64,000 bases of DNA. Source: DATKYQ01 sp035528415. Its GTDB lineage: Bacteria; Myxococcota; B64-G9. Numbering within the stretch: the first letter of the stretch is position 1; every line of letters starts with the position of its first letter. Both the position numbers and the translations under genes were made by a program. The DNA lies in assembly GCA_035528415.1 (NCBI GenBank), contig DATKYQ010000067.1:22914-86913 (forward strand), given 5' to 3'. Positions 50,838-60,325 of the stretch are shown here, piece after piece. The notes below the pieces were generated by a model, which did no database searches, was not told the DNA's origin, and worked only from the letters and a program-made list of their open reading frames with translations.

Positions 50838-52634
50838 ATGAAACCCGTGAACGTCGGGGAGGTCCCGGGACCATACAATCTTGTAGAGGTATTCGAAGAG
50901 GCGACTAAGAAATTCGCCGATTTGGAGTTGTTCGGCACCAAGGATGTTGGCAGCGGTGAGTATCGCTGGGTGACATATCGCCAGGTTGCCGAGCGGGTCG
51001 ACAAACTGCGCGGGGGGCTGGCCGGGTTGGGAGTCGGCCCGGGAGACGGGGTGGCGATCATCTCGAACAACCGCGTGGAATGGGCGGTTGCCGCCTACGC
51101 CTCCTATGGGCGCGGCGCGCGCTTCGTGCCCATGTACGAGGCCGAGTTGACGCGCATCTGGAAATACATCATCTCCGACTCGGGCTGCAAGCTGCTGTTC
51201 GTCGCTACGCCAGAGATCGCGGCCAAGGTGGCGCCATTCGTCGATGAGATCGATTCGCTCGAGTACATCGTGCTGCTCGACGGCGACGGCCATGACAGCA
51301 TGGCTGACTTGGAACGGCGCGGCGCCGAACAGCCGGTCGAGTCGACACATCCCGACGGCGAGGACATCGCCGGACTGATCTACACCTCCGGCACGACCGG
51401 CAATCCAAAGGGCGTACTGCTTTCGCACCGCAATCTTTCGTCCAACGTGCTGGCCATCTTCGATGCCCGGCCGGGCAACATCGGCCCCGGCGACCGTACG
51501 CTGTCTTTTTTGCCATGGGCCCACTCGTTCGGCCAGATCGCCGAGTTGCACCTGCTGGTACACGCCGGGGCGTCGACGGGCTTCGCCGAGTCGCCGAAAA
51601 CCATCATTGATGATATAGGCATCGTTCGGCCCACCATCCTGGTGGCCGTTCCGCGGATATTCAACAAGATCTACGAGGGGCTGCACAAGAAGATGGCCGA
51701 GCGCGGCGGATTGTCCAAGTTTTTGTTCGAAATGGGCAAGGCGGCGGCAATAGCCAAGCGCGAAGGGCGCGGGGGGTTGCTGAACGGGCTCAAGCTGGCT
51801 ATCGCCGATCGGTTGGTGTTTTCCAAGATCCGCCAGCGCTTCGGTGGCCGTCTCAAGCTGGCCATGAGCTCCTCAGCCGCGCTCAATCGCAAGATCGCCG
51901 AGTTTTTTCACGACGTGGGGGTGCCGGCCTATGAGGCTTGGGGCATGACCGAGCTGTCGCCGGCTCACACACTCAACCTGCCCGAGGCCAACAAGTTCGG
52001 AAGCGTGGGCCGGCCCATCCTGGGCTCGTGGGTCGAGATCGATCGCAGCCTGACCGGGCCCGATTCCAAGGACGGAGAGATAATCGCCTATGGTCCTAAC
52101 GTCATGGTCGGTTATCACAACCTGCCCGAAGAAACCGCCAAGGTGCTCAGGCAGGACGGCGGCCTGCGCACGGGCGACCGGGGCTGGGTGGACGAGGACG
52201 GCTTCATGTTCATCACCGGCCGGATCAAGGAACAGTACAAGCTGGAGAACGGCAAGTACATTTTCCCCTCCGAACTCGAGGAGGCCATCAAGTTGTCGTC
52301 CTTTATCGAGCACTGCATGCTGGAGGGCGCCAACCGCGCCTTCAACGTGGCCCTGGTGGTTCCCGACTTCGAGGTGCTCGAGGCCTGGGCCACGAAGCAG
52401 GGCCTGTCGGCCGAGCGCGAGGCGCTGGTGACCAAGAAGGAGATCGTGGCGCTGATAGAGGAAGAGGTACGAAAGTACTGCTCGGAGTTCGCCAGGTACG
52501 AGGTTCCCCGCAAGGTTCTGGTGGTGTCCGAGTCGTTCACCACCGAGAACGGCATCCTGACTCCCACCCTCAAGCTCAAGCGGCGCGAGGTCAACAAGCG
52601 CTACGGAGAGAAAATCGCGGCGCTCTTTGGTTGA
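50838..52634 (+). CDS. long-chain acyl-CoA synthetase (AMP-forming)
   Basis: 598 residues; AAGGGG precedes the ATG. The AMP-binding P-loop YTSGTTGNPKG, the motif AYEAWGMTELSP and the hinge TGDRGWVDEDGFMFITGRIKEQYKLENGKYIFPSELEEAI are intact, followed by the C-terminal lysine region (ENGILTPTLKLKRREV). This layout is that of FadD15/long-chain ligases. It activates fatty acids for lipid synthesis or breakdown. It converges on the START-like gene. Confidence 0.92.
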   Translation: MKPVNVGEVPGPYNLVEVFEEATKKFADLELFGTKDVGSGEYRWVTYRQVAERVDKLRGGLAGLGVGPGDGVAIISNNRVEWAVAAYASYGRGARFVPMYEAELTRIWKYIISDSGCKLLFVATPEIAAKVAPFVDEIDSLEYIVLLDGDGHDSMADLERRGAEQPVESTHPDGEDIAGLIYTSGTTGNPKGVLLSHRNLSSNVLAIFDARPGNIGPGDRTLSFLPWAHSFGQIAELHLLVHAGASTGFAESPKTIIDDIGIVRPTILVAVPRIFNKIYEGLHKKMAERGGLSKFLFEMGKAAAIAKREGRGGLLNGLKLAIADRLVFSKIRQRFGGRLKLAMSSSAALNRKIAEFFHDVGVPAYEAWGMTELSPAHTLNLPEANKFGSVGRPILGSWVEIDRSLTGPDSKDGEIIAYGPNVMVGYHNLPEETAKVLRQDGGLRTGDRGWVDEDGFMFITGRIKEQYKLENGKYIFPSELEEAIKLSSFIEHCMLEGANRAFNVALVVPDFEVLEAWATKQGLSAEREALVTKKEIVALIEEEVRKYCSEFARYEVPRKVLVVSESFTTENGILTPTLKLKRREVNKRYGEKIAALFG

Positions 52635-52641
52635 GCGGTCG

Positions 52642-53295
52642 TTATTTTACCGCTGTACTTTCCGCACGCTTCTTGACGGCCCTGACGGTCACCAGCCCGG
52701 TGGCCACGTTGAGTCCGTGCTCCAGCGAGGGCGAACTCTTGAGCACCTGGCGGATAATCCAACTCGATTCGCGTACATCGGTGTAGAGCGTGTAGACCAC
52801 GATCGTGCGCTTGCCGGCGGCGCTGGGTATTAGTTCCCAGCGCCAGGCGCCCGTCTGAATGTCTCCCTCGTCGTCCGCCAATCGGATGTCTATTCGCCTT
52901 CGAGGGACGTGATGGTGCACCAGGGTGTACTCGATGTTCGATCCCGGTACTTCCAGTTCGTAGGCCAGCACGGCATCGTTACCGCTCCGGCGAACGATCT
53001 CGAGGTTTGCCAGGTTGGGGAAGAACTGGGTGTAGTGGTTGTAGTCGGTCAGCACGTCCCAAACCTTGTCGGGCGAAGCCTTGATCAGGCCCATGACGGT
53101 TACCTGGCGCAGGCGTCCGCTGCGGTAGGATTCTACCAGGCTCAACTCGCCCTTCTCGAGCAGCGGCCCGAGCGTCCCAAGATCGATGTGGCCGACCACC
53201 GAGTCGAGCTTCACTTCTCGATTGCGGGCCCGGCCGCTTCCGCTGCAGAGTGTCAATATCGACGAGAGCAAGATTAGTGTGACGCGCAAGCGCAT
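52642..53295 (-). CDS. secreted SRPBCC (START-like / polyketide-cyclase) protein
   Basis: ATG at 53295 gives a signal peptide (RVTLILLSSILTLCSGSG) and 217 residues; longer frames run into the upstream gene. The SRPBCC core is visible: GLIKASPDKVWDVLTDYNHYTQFFPNLANLEIV, then a strand-rich middle and the long C-terminal helix (IIRQVLKSSPSLEHGLNVATGLVTVRAV). This fold binds lipids or hydrophobic ligands. An export signal plus the adjacent acyltransferase suggest a lipid-related envelope role. Confidence 0.78.
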   Translation of the reverse strand: MRLRVTLILLSSILTLCSGSGRARNREVKLDSVVGHIDLGTLGPLLEKGELSLVESYRSGRLRQVTVMGLIKASPDKVWDVLTDYNHYTQFFPNLANLEIVRRSGNDAVLAYELEVPGSNIEYTLVHHHVPRRRIDIRLADDEGDIQTGAWRWELIPSAAGKRTIVVYTLYTDVRESSWIIRQVLKSSPSLEHGLNVATGLVTVRAVKKRAESTAVK

Positions 53296-53303
53296 GGAGA
53301 TGT

Positions 53304-54212
53304 CTATTCCTTGCCGGCGGGGAAAGCGCCATGGACGTAGAAGTGATCGAGCAGGCGGTCCTTCTCGCAGTAGCGTTCGACGAGCCAGGTGGAGATTTCG
53401 GCGTCGGATGCCGGCAGATCGGCGATCGGAAAACGCCTGACGTGCAGGTGCGCGGTTTTTACGAAACCCCTGATGTACTGCCACAGCGTGGGCACACCCG
53501 ATTCGTAGCCGATGGTGATGTCGTATACGGCGTCCAGTTGTTTCCTGAGCCCCTGCAGCGAGGCTGTGAAACCCTTGGTGCGCGGAAGCATGACGTGCCT
53601 GGTCGGGGTGAGTCCCTTCTTGCGCGCGTAGTCCTGGCTCTTTTCGAGCTTGGCGGGGGTAATCCGGGTTCCCTCGGCGAAGGTCACCATCCAGACCGGG
53701 ATATTATCTTTTATGATACGTGCGAAGGTGTCTTCGATCGAGGCGCGATCCTTGGCCCAGTCGCGTTTGACGAAGAAGCTGTCTAAAAAGTACAGGCCCC
53801 AGCCCACGCCGGGCACGTACTTGATGATGTCCTTGAGCATCCACTTCATGTCGCCCAGGCTACCCTTGTCCCGGGCGAAAAACAGCAGGAAGGTGATGTC
53901 CGTCATTTGCTGGTGGTTGGCGACAACGATGGCATTCTCACCGGGCGGAACGTCGTCCCCGGTCAGCTGTATTCCGATCCCGTGCGTGATCTCCGACAGG
54001 CGCACGCACCAGCTCCAGAAACTGTCTGCCGCCCAACGGTTGAAGGCGCGAAACTTCTTGCGCGAAACAGGTAACAACAGGGTGCTGGCCGTCTGGGCCG
54101 CGTTGAAGCCCAGCAGGCTGGTGCTCAGAAAGAACACGGCCGGCAAGGCTCGCATGAGACCCGCGGCGCGCTCGGCGCGGCTTTCGGGATCTGTCAAGGG
54201 TGGCAGTGGCAT
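53304..54212 (-). CDS. lysophospholipid acyltransferase (PlsC-like)
   Basis: 302 residues. The catalytic NHQQMTD (NHx4D) and the substrate-binding FAEGTR motifs are present, with one or two N-terminal hydrophobic helices. The region LPRTKGFTASLQGL is the usual third block. The protein is close in shape to YihG-type acyltransferases. It should transfer an acyl group to a lysophospholipid or similar acceptor. It lies three bases downstream of the lipoprotein gene. Confidence 0.88.
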   Translation of the reverse strand: MPLPPLTDPESRAERAAGLMRALPAVFFLSTSLLGFNAAQTASTLLLPVSRKKFRAFNRWAADSFWSWCVRLSEITHGIGIQLTGDDVPPGENAIVVANHQQMTDITFLLFFARDKGSLGDMKWMLKDIIKYVPGVGWGLYFLDSFFVKRDWAKDRASIEDTFARIIKDNIPVWMVTFAEGTRITPAKLEKSQDYARKKGLTPTRHVMLPRTKGFTASLQGLRKQLDAVYDITIGYESGVPTLWQYIRGFVKTAHLHVRRFPIADLPASDAEISTWLVERYCEKDRLLDHFYVHGAFPAGKE

Positions 54213-54215
54213 GTG

Positions 54216-55154
54216 TTAGTGGGCCTGTGATTTCTTCTTTTCCGGGCTGTTTTTTGCCTTTTGCCTGGATTGGGCGATGAACGATTTCAAGCGGGAGTCG
54301 CCGGGGCTCTTCTTGAGCGCCTGCTCGAAGTCTATCAAGGCCGTGCGGTACTTGGCGTGCCGGAAGTGGACGATCCCGCGCGCGGTCAGATCGGCGTAAC
54401 CGGGATCCAGGCGCCTGAGTTGCTCGATGGCGTCGAGCTTGCGCAGCATGGAGGCCGTCTGCGAGTGCTCGACAACCCAGATGTAGTACCACTTGCGTTC
54501 GAAGTCGTCGAGCAGCCATTCGAGGGGCCGGGACTGATCCGGGAACACCTGGGCGAAGTGAACAATGAATGCCAGGCGCACGAAGAACCTGGCACCTTTC
54601 CCGAGACTGAGGCCGCCTTTGCCAGGAGCGACGATCAAGCCGGCCGATACGGCATGGCGCAAGAAATCTCCTCCGCTGTCGGCGAACTTGTCGAAGGCCC
54701 GGCTAAGTTCGCCTGACGGCGGATGTCCGTTGACAAGTGCCTGGGCCGAGCCGCTCGTCTTGGCGCTGGCGGCGATCAGCTCGTCGAGATCGTTTAAAAA
54801 ACGTTGCAGTAGCCACAGGCAAAGCTTGCGTATCTTCTGTTTTCCGCTCTCGGTCAGCGCCTGCCCGGCTTTTCCCTGCAACGTCTTGATGTTGCTTTCG
54901 ATGGTGCGCGGGTCGGTCGGCTTTTCGACCAACATGCGGTTGAAGGCTGTGTAGGCCGCGACCAGTTCCTGTTCGGCTCCGGCCGGAGTGTAGCCGCTAA
55001 GTTCCCGCGCGTCTTTCTCGATAAGGGCACGTACCTTGCCTGGATCGGGGAGCCTATTTTCGAAGACTACCTCAGCCCTGTCGGCATTGCGACAGCCTGA
55101 AGGCGCCAGGCAGATCAGCGCGGGCAGCAGCAAACCAAGACTTGCAGCTCTCAT
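54216..55154 (-). CDS. lipoprotein with C-terminal TPR-like repeats
   Basis: 312 residues. The signal ends at a lipobox (LAPSGC). The body is helical; the last 100 residues carry a TPR-like block (LEWLLDDFERKWYYIWVVEHSQTASMLRKLDAIEQLRRLDPGYADLTARGIVHFRHAKYRTALIDFEQALKKSPGD). I do not recognise the central domain. Its start overlaps the phosphoesterase stop (ATGA), tying the two together. Confidence 0.72.
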   Translation of the reverse strand: MRAASLGLLLPALICLAPSGCRNADRAEVVFENRLPDPGKVRALIEKDARELSGYTPAGAEQELVAAYTAFNRMLVEKPTDPRTIESNIKTLQGKAGQALTESGKQKIRKLCLWLLQRFLNDLDELIAASAKTSGSAQALVNGHPPSGELSRAFDKFADSGGDFLRHAVSAGLIVAPGKGGLSLGKGARFFVRLAFIVHFAQVFPDQSRPLEWLLDDFERKWYYIWVVEHSQTASMLRKLDAIEQLRRLDPGYADLTARGIVHFRHAKYRTALIDFEQALKKSPGDSRLKSFIAQSRQKAKNSPEKKKSQAH

Positions 55155-57910
55155 TTGTTTTCCTCCCAGGGGGTCTTTCTCCAGACGGGCACAGGCAGAA
55201 GTCGCTTGGCTTCGTAATCATCATCGTCGTCGTCCTGGTGCAGCAGCGCTTCGGGAACCGGCTCACCCGGGTGGGTCGCCATCCACAGCACTTTGCCCAG
55301 GCCCTTGGCCCTGTCGGGCGCCGAGAAATCCATCTTCAACGACTCGAGCGCGCCGGGATCGTCCAGGGATGATTCCTGGTAGGATAAGCGCATCTCGCGC
55401 GCGTCGTAAGGCGTCAGATCGGGCTCGGGCGTGAAGCAGTCGTAGACCGGGGCGGCCGTTTCGTCCAGCAGGTTCAAAGGCGGCATGCCCAGGATCAGGC
55501 CGTAGGTTCGAATCAGGCTGGAGAAGCCATGGTGCACCGGGCAGTTGTAGCCCCGCTTGGTGTAGGGCGAGATCATGATGGCTATCGAACGGTGCATGTC
55601 AACGTGATCTAACCCGCTCTGGGGGTCGTCCTCGGTGATGATGATCAATGTCTCCGGCCAGTACTTGCTGTGGCTGATGCGATCGACCACCAGGCCTGTG
55701 GCATAGTCGTTCTCGGCTATCATCCACTCGGGTGTGGGAAGATCGGGCTTACGGCCGTAAGTGTGATCGTTTAGCAACGCGAGGTAGACGAAAGGCGGGA
55801 AGATGTCGTCTTCGACTTCCTGCAAAAACCACTCCGCCCGCTGGGCGTCCGGGGTGGAGTACAGGTTTGTCCCCAGGTCGAGCATGTAGTCCATGTTGAT
55901 GTGCTCGCTGAAGCGATCGTACTCGGCGGCCAGGCCGTAGGGCTCGCCGTAGTTGCGAAAGTCGATCCCGGCCTCGTCCAGGCGGTGCCAGATGAAGAGC
56001 CCCGCCGGATAGTCGGGCTGCTTGAGCCCCAGTGCCGGCAGGCGGCCGTCGTCGCGATAGTTTGCCTGCCAGGCCTTTTCGGCGTAGTCGTTCAGCGTGG
56101 ATGCGACCACCCAGTAGTGACCCTGCACGCTGACCTCGATCTCGGTGTAGAAGTTGTTCAGGTTGCAAAACTCGCGGGCCAAGGCATGCAGGTTGGGCGT
56201 GATCTCCTCGCCGAACATGACAAGCGATGGATCTCCGTCGCTGCCCTCGAGATCGCCCAGATCTTCATCATAGGTCTTGTTCTCGCGCAGGATGAAGATC
56301 ACGTGCTTGATGGGCGAAGGCTCGCCCAGTGCCCGCGGCACGGGAAACGCCTTGCCCAGGCAGCGATCCGGGTAGAACCCCAGTGACCAGTCGTTGTTGC
56401 CCCGGACCGTGTCGGAAAGAGATTCCAGTTGATCGTCGGTCGGCACCGGCAGCACCGAGAGCGTCCCGTACATCAGTGTCTCGTTGTTGACCGGTTCGAG
56501 GTGCGGGCCGGAACCGATGCCCTTGCCGTTGACGACATACAAAGAACGTCCGTCTCGACTGAGGGTCACCGCCGTCGGATACCAGGCTGTTGGAATGTCA
56601 CCCAGGATAGAGCCGTCGCTGAGCGAGAGCACCATAACCGAGTTCTTCAAGGCGCAGGCCACGTAGAGCCGCGAGCGGGGCAGGTCGAGCGCCAGCGCCA
56701 CCGGGCTGAGGCCGACCGGATCTCCCGGGCGCTGCAGCAGCGACCACGAGGCGCTTGCCTGGTCGCTGTCGGTATCGATCACGTCCACGCTGTCGCCGTC
56801 CGAGCAGACCACGAATAAGCGTCCATCGGGGGCCAGCAGCAGGTCTTCAGGATTCTTGCCGACGTCGATCTTGGAAAGCACCTTGCCGTTGCCGGGATCG
56901 AGCACCGCCACCTGTCCCGGGTCGAACAGTTGCGAGCGGCCCCAGAGCGATACGTAGAGCCGTTCGCCTCCCGGACCGAGCTCGAGGTCGTAGGGCAGGA
57001 TACCGACCTGGCTTTTCCACAAGCGATCGCCCGTGGTTGCATCGTGCGCCTCCACCTGCCCGGAGCTCTGGGCGGTGACGTAGACCAGTCCGCGGGCTTC
57101 GTCGAGCAGCAGGCCGGCCGGAAAGCCATCGACGTCGAACTGGGTGTTTTTCGTAAGCGTTCCATCGGCGGCTACGTCGAAGACCTCGACGACATTTGCC
57201 TCGCCGCCCGCGGCGTAAAACCGTGAACCGTCCGAGCTGTAGGCCAGGCCGTAAAAGAGCGCCTGCGGCCTGGGGCGGCTGACGGTCTGCAACAATTTGG
57301 GCAGCGCCGGATCGATCACCATCAGGCTTTGTTCCTTGTTCGGTCCGTGGCCGTAACCGTTGTTGGTGACCACCAGGCGGGTACCGTCAGGTGAGAGAAT
57401 CTGGTTGGTGGGCAGCGAACCCAGATCGAGCTGCGCTCCCATGGGACTTACCCGCCGGCCGCCGGGAATGATGAAGCCGCCCTTGCCGTCCGGACCGCTT
57501 TGCATTCTGGCCCGAGAGGAGTTGCTCATCTGGCAGCCCTCGACGGCGGTAAAGCCCCAGCGTTGGCTGCCGTTGAAAGAGCGGCCGTTGTAATCACGAA
57601 GGTTTCCTGAAAGGCGGGCACTGTAGCTCCGCCCGGCGATCAGCAAGAAGCGAGGAGTGAAGATCAACTGACCGCCGCCCTTCCCGACGGAGACGACGCC
57701 CTCGACCGGCCGGCCGTCGAGGCTAAGCGTCAGCGGGGGAATGTCCGACGAAAGCTTGATTGCCCGGTCGAAGACCACCTCGATCGAGGCGTCCAACGGG
57801 ATTCCTTCGGCCCCCGCGGCCGGGTAGGTCGACACCACTTGCGGCCCGCCGCCGCAGGCGACGGCAAAAAACGCAGTAACCGCCAGCGCCGCGAATAGTT
57901 TCTTGGCCAT
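55151..57910 (-). CDS. lipoprotein phosphoesterase (PF04185-like) with Ig and YVTN propeller domains
   Basis: ATG at 57910 behind GGGAGAG; lipobox VACG. Of 919 residues, about 30-120 form an Ig-like domain (VSTYPAAGAEGIPLDASIEVVFDRAI). A YVTN-type propeller fills about 170-490 (LVVTNNGYGHG, YAAGGEANVVEVFDV, LYVACALKNSVMVLSLSDGS). The C-terminal half is a PF04185 phosphoesterase (HVIFILRENKTYDEDLGDLEG, EDDPQSGLDHVDMHRSIAIMISPYTKRG). PF04185 includes phospholipase C and acid phosphatases. With a PlsC-like gene downstream, action on membrane phospholipids is plausible. Confidence 0.82.
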   Translation of the reverse strand: MAKKLFAALAVTAFFAVACGGGPQVVSTYPAAGAEGIPLDASIEVVFDRAIKLSSDIPPLTLSLDGRPVEGVVSVGKGGGQLIFTPRFLLIAGRSYSARLSGNLRDYNGRSFNGSQRWGFTAVEGCQMSNSSRARMQSGPDGKGGFIIPGGRRVSPMGAQLDLGSLPTNQILSPDGTRLVVTNNGYGHGPNKEQSLMVIDPALPKLLQTVSRPRPQALFYGLAYSSDGSRFYAAGGEANVVEVFDVAADGTLTKNTQFDVDGFPAGLLLDEARGLVYVTAQSSGQVEAHDATTGDRLWKSQVGILPYDLELGPGGERLYVSLWGRSQLFDPGQVAVLDPGNGKVLSKIDVGKNPEDLLLAPDGRLFVVCSDGDSVDVIDTDSDQASASWSLLQRPGDPVGLSPVALALDLPRSRLYVACALKNSVMVLSLSDGSILGDIPTAWYPTAVTLSRDGRSLYVVNGKGIGSGPHLEPVNNETLMYGTLSVLPVPTDDQLESLSDTVRGNNDWSLGFYPDRCLGKAFPVPRALGEPSPIKHVIFILRENKTYDEDLGDLEGSDGDPSLVMFGEEITPNLHALAREFCNLNNFYTEIEVSVQGHYWVVASTLNDYAEKAWQANYRDDGRLPALGLKQPDYPAGLFIWHRLDEAGIDFRNYGEPYGLAAEYDRFSEHINMDYMLDLGTNLYSTPDAQRAEWFLQEVEDDIFPPFVYLALLNDHTYGRKPDLPTPEWMIAENDYATGLVVDRISHSKYWPETLIIITEDDPQSGLDHVDMHRSIAIMISPYTKRGYNCPVHHGFSSLIRTYGLILGMPPLNLLDETAAPVYDCFTPEPDLTPYDAREMRLSYQESSLDDPGALESLKMDFSAPDRAKGLGKVLWMATHPGEPVPEALLHQDDDDDDYEAKRLLPVPVWRKTPWEENK

Positions 57911-58008
57911 TACCGCTCTCCCTTGGCGGGATTGTCCCGACGCAAACATTCAACCACACACCCGGAATCCGATCAATGTCATATTGACCGGGGCGCGGAC
58001 CGACGGCT

Positions 58009-59088
58009 ATGATGTTGGGCGTGCGCCGACAGACAAGACAGATTCACATAGGCACGGTTGCCGTGGGCGGCGGAGCACCGGTTTCAATCCAGACCATGGC
58101 CAAGGCCGATCCTGCCGACCTGGATACGATCGTCGCTCAACTTACCGCCGCCAGGCTTGCCGGCTGCGACATCGCCCGCATCGCCGTCCCGGACGAGCGG
58201 GCCTGTGAGACGATCGCCGAGATAAAAGAGCGAAGCGGCTTGCCGGTTGTGGCCGACATCCATTTCGATTACCGCCTGGCGGTCATGGCGGCACGGCGGG
58301 GAGCAGACGCCTTGCGAATCAACCCCGGCAACCTCGGCGGCCGGGATGCACTGGCGGCCGTGGTCGAAGCGGCGGGCGCGGCCGGTATTCCGATTCGTGT
58401 CGGTGTAAATGCGGGTTCGCTGCCCAAGAGCGGCGGACAGCCTGCCGACCAGACGGTCGACAACATGGTTGCCGCAGCGATCGAATCGGCCACAGTCGTG
58501 AGTGAGATGGGATTCGAAGACATAAAGGTCTCTCTCAAGGCCTTCGACCTGCATACCACGGTCGAGGCCAATCGCCGCTTTACCGAACGTAAGGATTTTC
58601 CGCTGCACCTGGGGGTGACCGAGGCCGGCCCGCCGCTTAGCGGTGCAGTGCGTTCGGCGGCCGCGCTTTCGCTGTTGTTGGCCGAGGGTATCGGCGATAC
58701 CGTGCGCATCTCGCTCAGCGCGGAACCCGTGGTGGAAGTGCGCGCTGCGCGACACTTGTTGCGGGCGCTCGGGCTGCGCCGGGGCGGGGTAGTGGTGTCC
58801 TGCCCCACCTGCGGACGCACCGGCGCCGATGTCGCGACCCTGGCCGAGAGGGTCTCCGAATTGATCGAACAGATGGATCTTGACCTGACGGTGGCGATCA
58901 TGGGATGCGAGGTCAACGGGCCCGGCGAGGCGCGCGCCGCCGATCTGGGACTGGCCTTCGGGCCGCGCGGGACGGGATTGCTGTTCGAGCGCGGCCGGGT
59001 GGTCGGCAAGCATCCCAACAAGAAGCTTGAGGATGCGCTCATGGTCCGTCTTGCGGAACTGGGCAAGGAGATCGAGCATGGCGAGTGA
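58009..59088 (+). CDS. ispG: 4-hydroxy-3-methylbut-2-enyl diphosphate synthase
   Basis: 359 residues. TIM-barrel start RRQTRQIHIGTVAVGGGAPVSIQTMAKADPADLDT and [4Fe-4S] ligands in CPTCGRTG and MGCEVNGPGEA identify IspG. It reduces MEcPP to HMBPP in the non-mevalonate isoprenoid pathway. No clear ribosome site precedes the ATG; a GTG four codons later is an alternative. The 3' end overlaps the DUF4388 start by 11 bases. Confidence 0.95.
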   Translation: MMLGVRRQTRQIHIGTVAVGGGAPVSIQTMAKADPADLDTIVAQLTAARLAGCDIARIAVPDERACETIAEIKERSGLPVVADIHFDYRLAVMAARRGADALRINPGNLGGRDALAAVVEAAGAAGIPIRVGVNAGSLPKSGGQPADQTVDNMVAAAIESATVVSEMGFEDIKVSLKAFDLHTTVEANRRFTERKDFPLHLGVTEAGPPLSGAVRSAAALSLLLAEGIGDTVRISLSAEPVVEVRAARHLLRALGLRRGGVVVSCPTCGRTGADVATLAERVSELIEQMDLDLTVAIMGCEVNGPGEARAADLGLAFGPRGTGLLFERGRVVGKHPNKKLEDALMVRLAELGKEIEHGE

Positions 59089-60313
59089 ATTGAAGACCAC
59101 GTCGCAGGGAGACCTGGTCATTCCGGCCAAGATGCTGGGCGCCCTGCAGGGGCGTTCCCCGGATGGCATGCGCCTGCTCGATCTCCACAAGGATCTGCTG
59201 ATTTGCGCAAGCGCCCAACCCGGCCAGCGCTCGCGGCCCGTCTTGTACGGAGACATACGCCTGTTCAGCGTGGGAGAAATCGTCGCCCTGATCGCCTCCA
59301 TGCGCCGCAGTGGTTCGTTGACGCTGCATGTCCCGCACGCGTGCAAGGTGATCTACTTCTCCTCGGGGCAGATCGTCTATGCCACCTCGAACGTCGAGGA
59401 CGACCGGCTGGGCGAGGTTCTCTGGCGCCGCGGTCATCTCAAGCTCGATCAGCTTTCCGAGGTTCACGACCTGGTCACACCCCAAAAGAGACTCGGGGCA
59501 GTCCTGACCGAGCGCGGTTTCATTACCCCGCGCCAGCTCTACGAGGGTATCAAGGAGCAGGTGCTCGAGATCGTCTACAGTACTTTTCATTTCGAGAAGG
59601 GCGAGTTCATCTTCGTTGACGGCAAGGTCAAGCTGCGCGGAAAAGTGCGCCTGGAGATGTCCACCCGCGAGGTGATCATGGAAGGGGTTCGCCGGGTCGA
59701 GGAGTTTACCCGGCTCGAAGAACTCTTGCCCGCACGGGAAAGCGTGTTGGTCAGGCGTCCGGTCAGTGTGGAAGCCGATCTGGAAGACGTCGAGCGCGTG
59801 CTGCTTATGCAGGTCGACGGCAGGAGCAGCGTCGCCCAAATAATCGAAAAAAGCCGCCTTGGCGAGATAGAGACGCTCAAGGCGCTGGCCCGCCTGAGGC
59901 GGGTGGGCGTGATCGAGGTCCGCGAACGGGGCGACGAGGAAGAGCGCGAGATGGGCGATCTGCCCGGGGTGCTGGAGGTCTACAGGTGCCTGCTGCGCAC
60001 CATCCACCAGACCCTGGCGGCGGAGACTCCCGACTACGTCAAGCGCCTGGATGCCTACCTGGGCAACCCGGCGCCCAGCCACGCGGAAGTCTTTCGCAAT
60101 GTCGGCTTCGACAGCGCGGGTAAGCTCGACATGGACACGCTCTACCGCAACGCCCGCGCCCGGCAACCCGATGATCCGCGAGTACTGGCGCTCGAAGCCC
60201 TGCGCGCATTTTTCGACTATGCCCAGTTCCAGGCCATGGACGTACTGGAAGACGATGTCTGTGATGCGATGATGGCCAAGCTTCAACGCCTGCGCTCAGA
60301 GATGGATCACTGA
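59078..60313 (+). CDS. DUF4388 (PatA N-terminal-like) protein
   Basis: ATG at 59078 has AAGGAG upstream within ispG. Residues about 55-165 form a DUF4388 domain (LFSVGEIVALIASMRRSGSLTLHVPHACKVIYFSSGQIVYATSNVEDDRLGEVLWRRGHL), which recurs downstream as LGAVLTERGFITPRQLYEGIKEQVLEIVYSTFHFEKGEFIFVDG. Winged-helix-like and helical segments follow. The family is common in myxobacteria and cyanobacteria in signalling proteins; the role here is unknown. Confidence 0.82.
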   Translation: MASELKTTSQGDLVIPAKMLGALQGRSPDGMRLLDLHKDLLICASAQPGQRSRPVLYGDIRLFSVGEIVALIASMRRSGSLTLHVPHACKVIYFSSGQIVYATSNVEDDRLGEVLWRRGHLKLDQLSEVHDLVTPQKRLGAVLTERGFITPRQLYEGIKEQVLEIVYSTFHFEKGEFIFVDGKVKLRGKVRLEMSTREVIMEGVRRVEEFTRLEELLPARESVLVRRPVSVEADLEDVERVLLMQVDGRSSVAQIIEKSRLGEIETLKALARLRRVGVIEVRERGDEEEREMGDLPGVLEVYRCLLRTIHQTLAAETPDYVKRLDAYLGNPAPSHAEVFRNVGFDSAGKLDMDTLYRNARARQPDDPRVLALEALRAFFDYAQFQAMDVLEDDVCDAMMAKLQRLRSEMDH

Positions 60314-60325
60314 AAGAGACGCTGC

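Noticed and set aside
52634..52654. 6-bp hairpin AGCGGT/ACCGCT between convergent genes
   Set aside because: Short stem and no T tract on either side, so it is not a convincing terminator.
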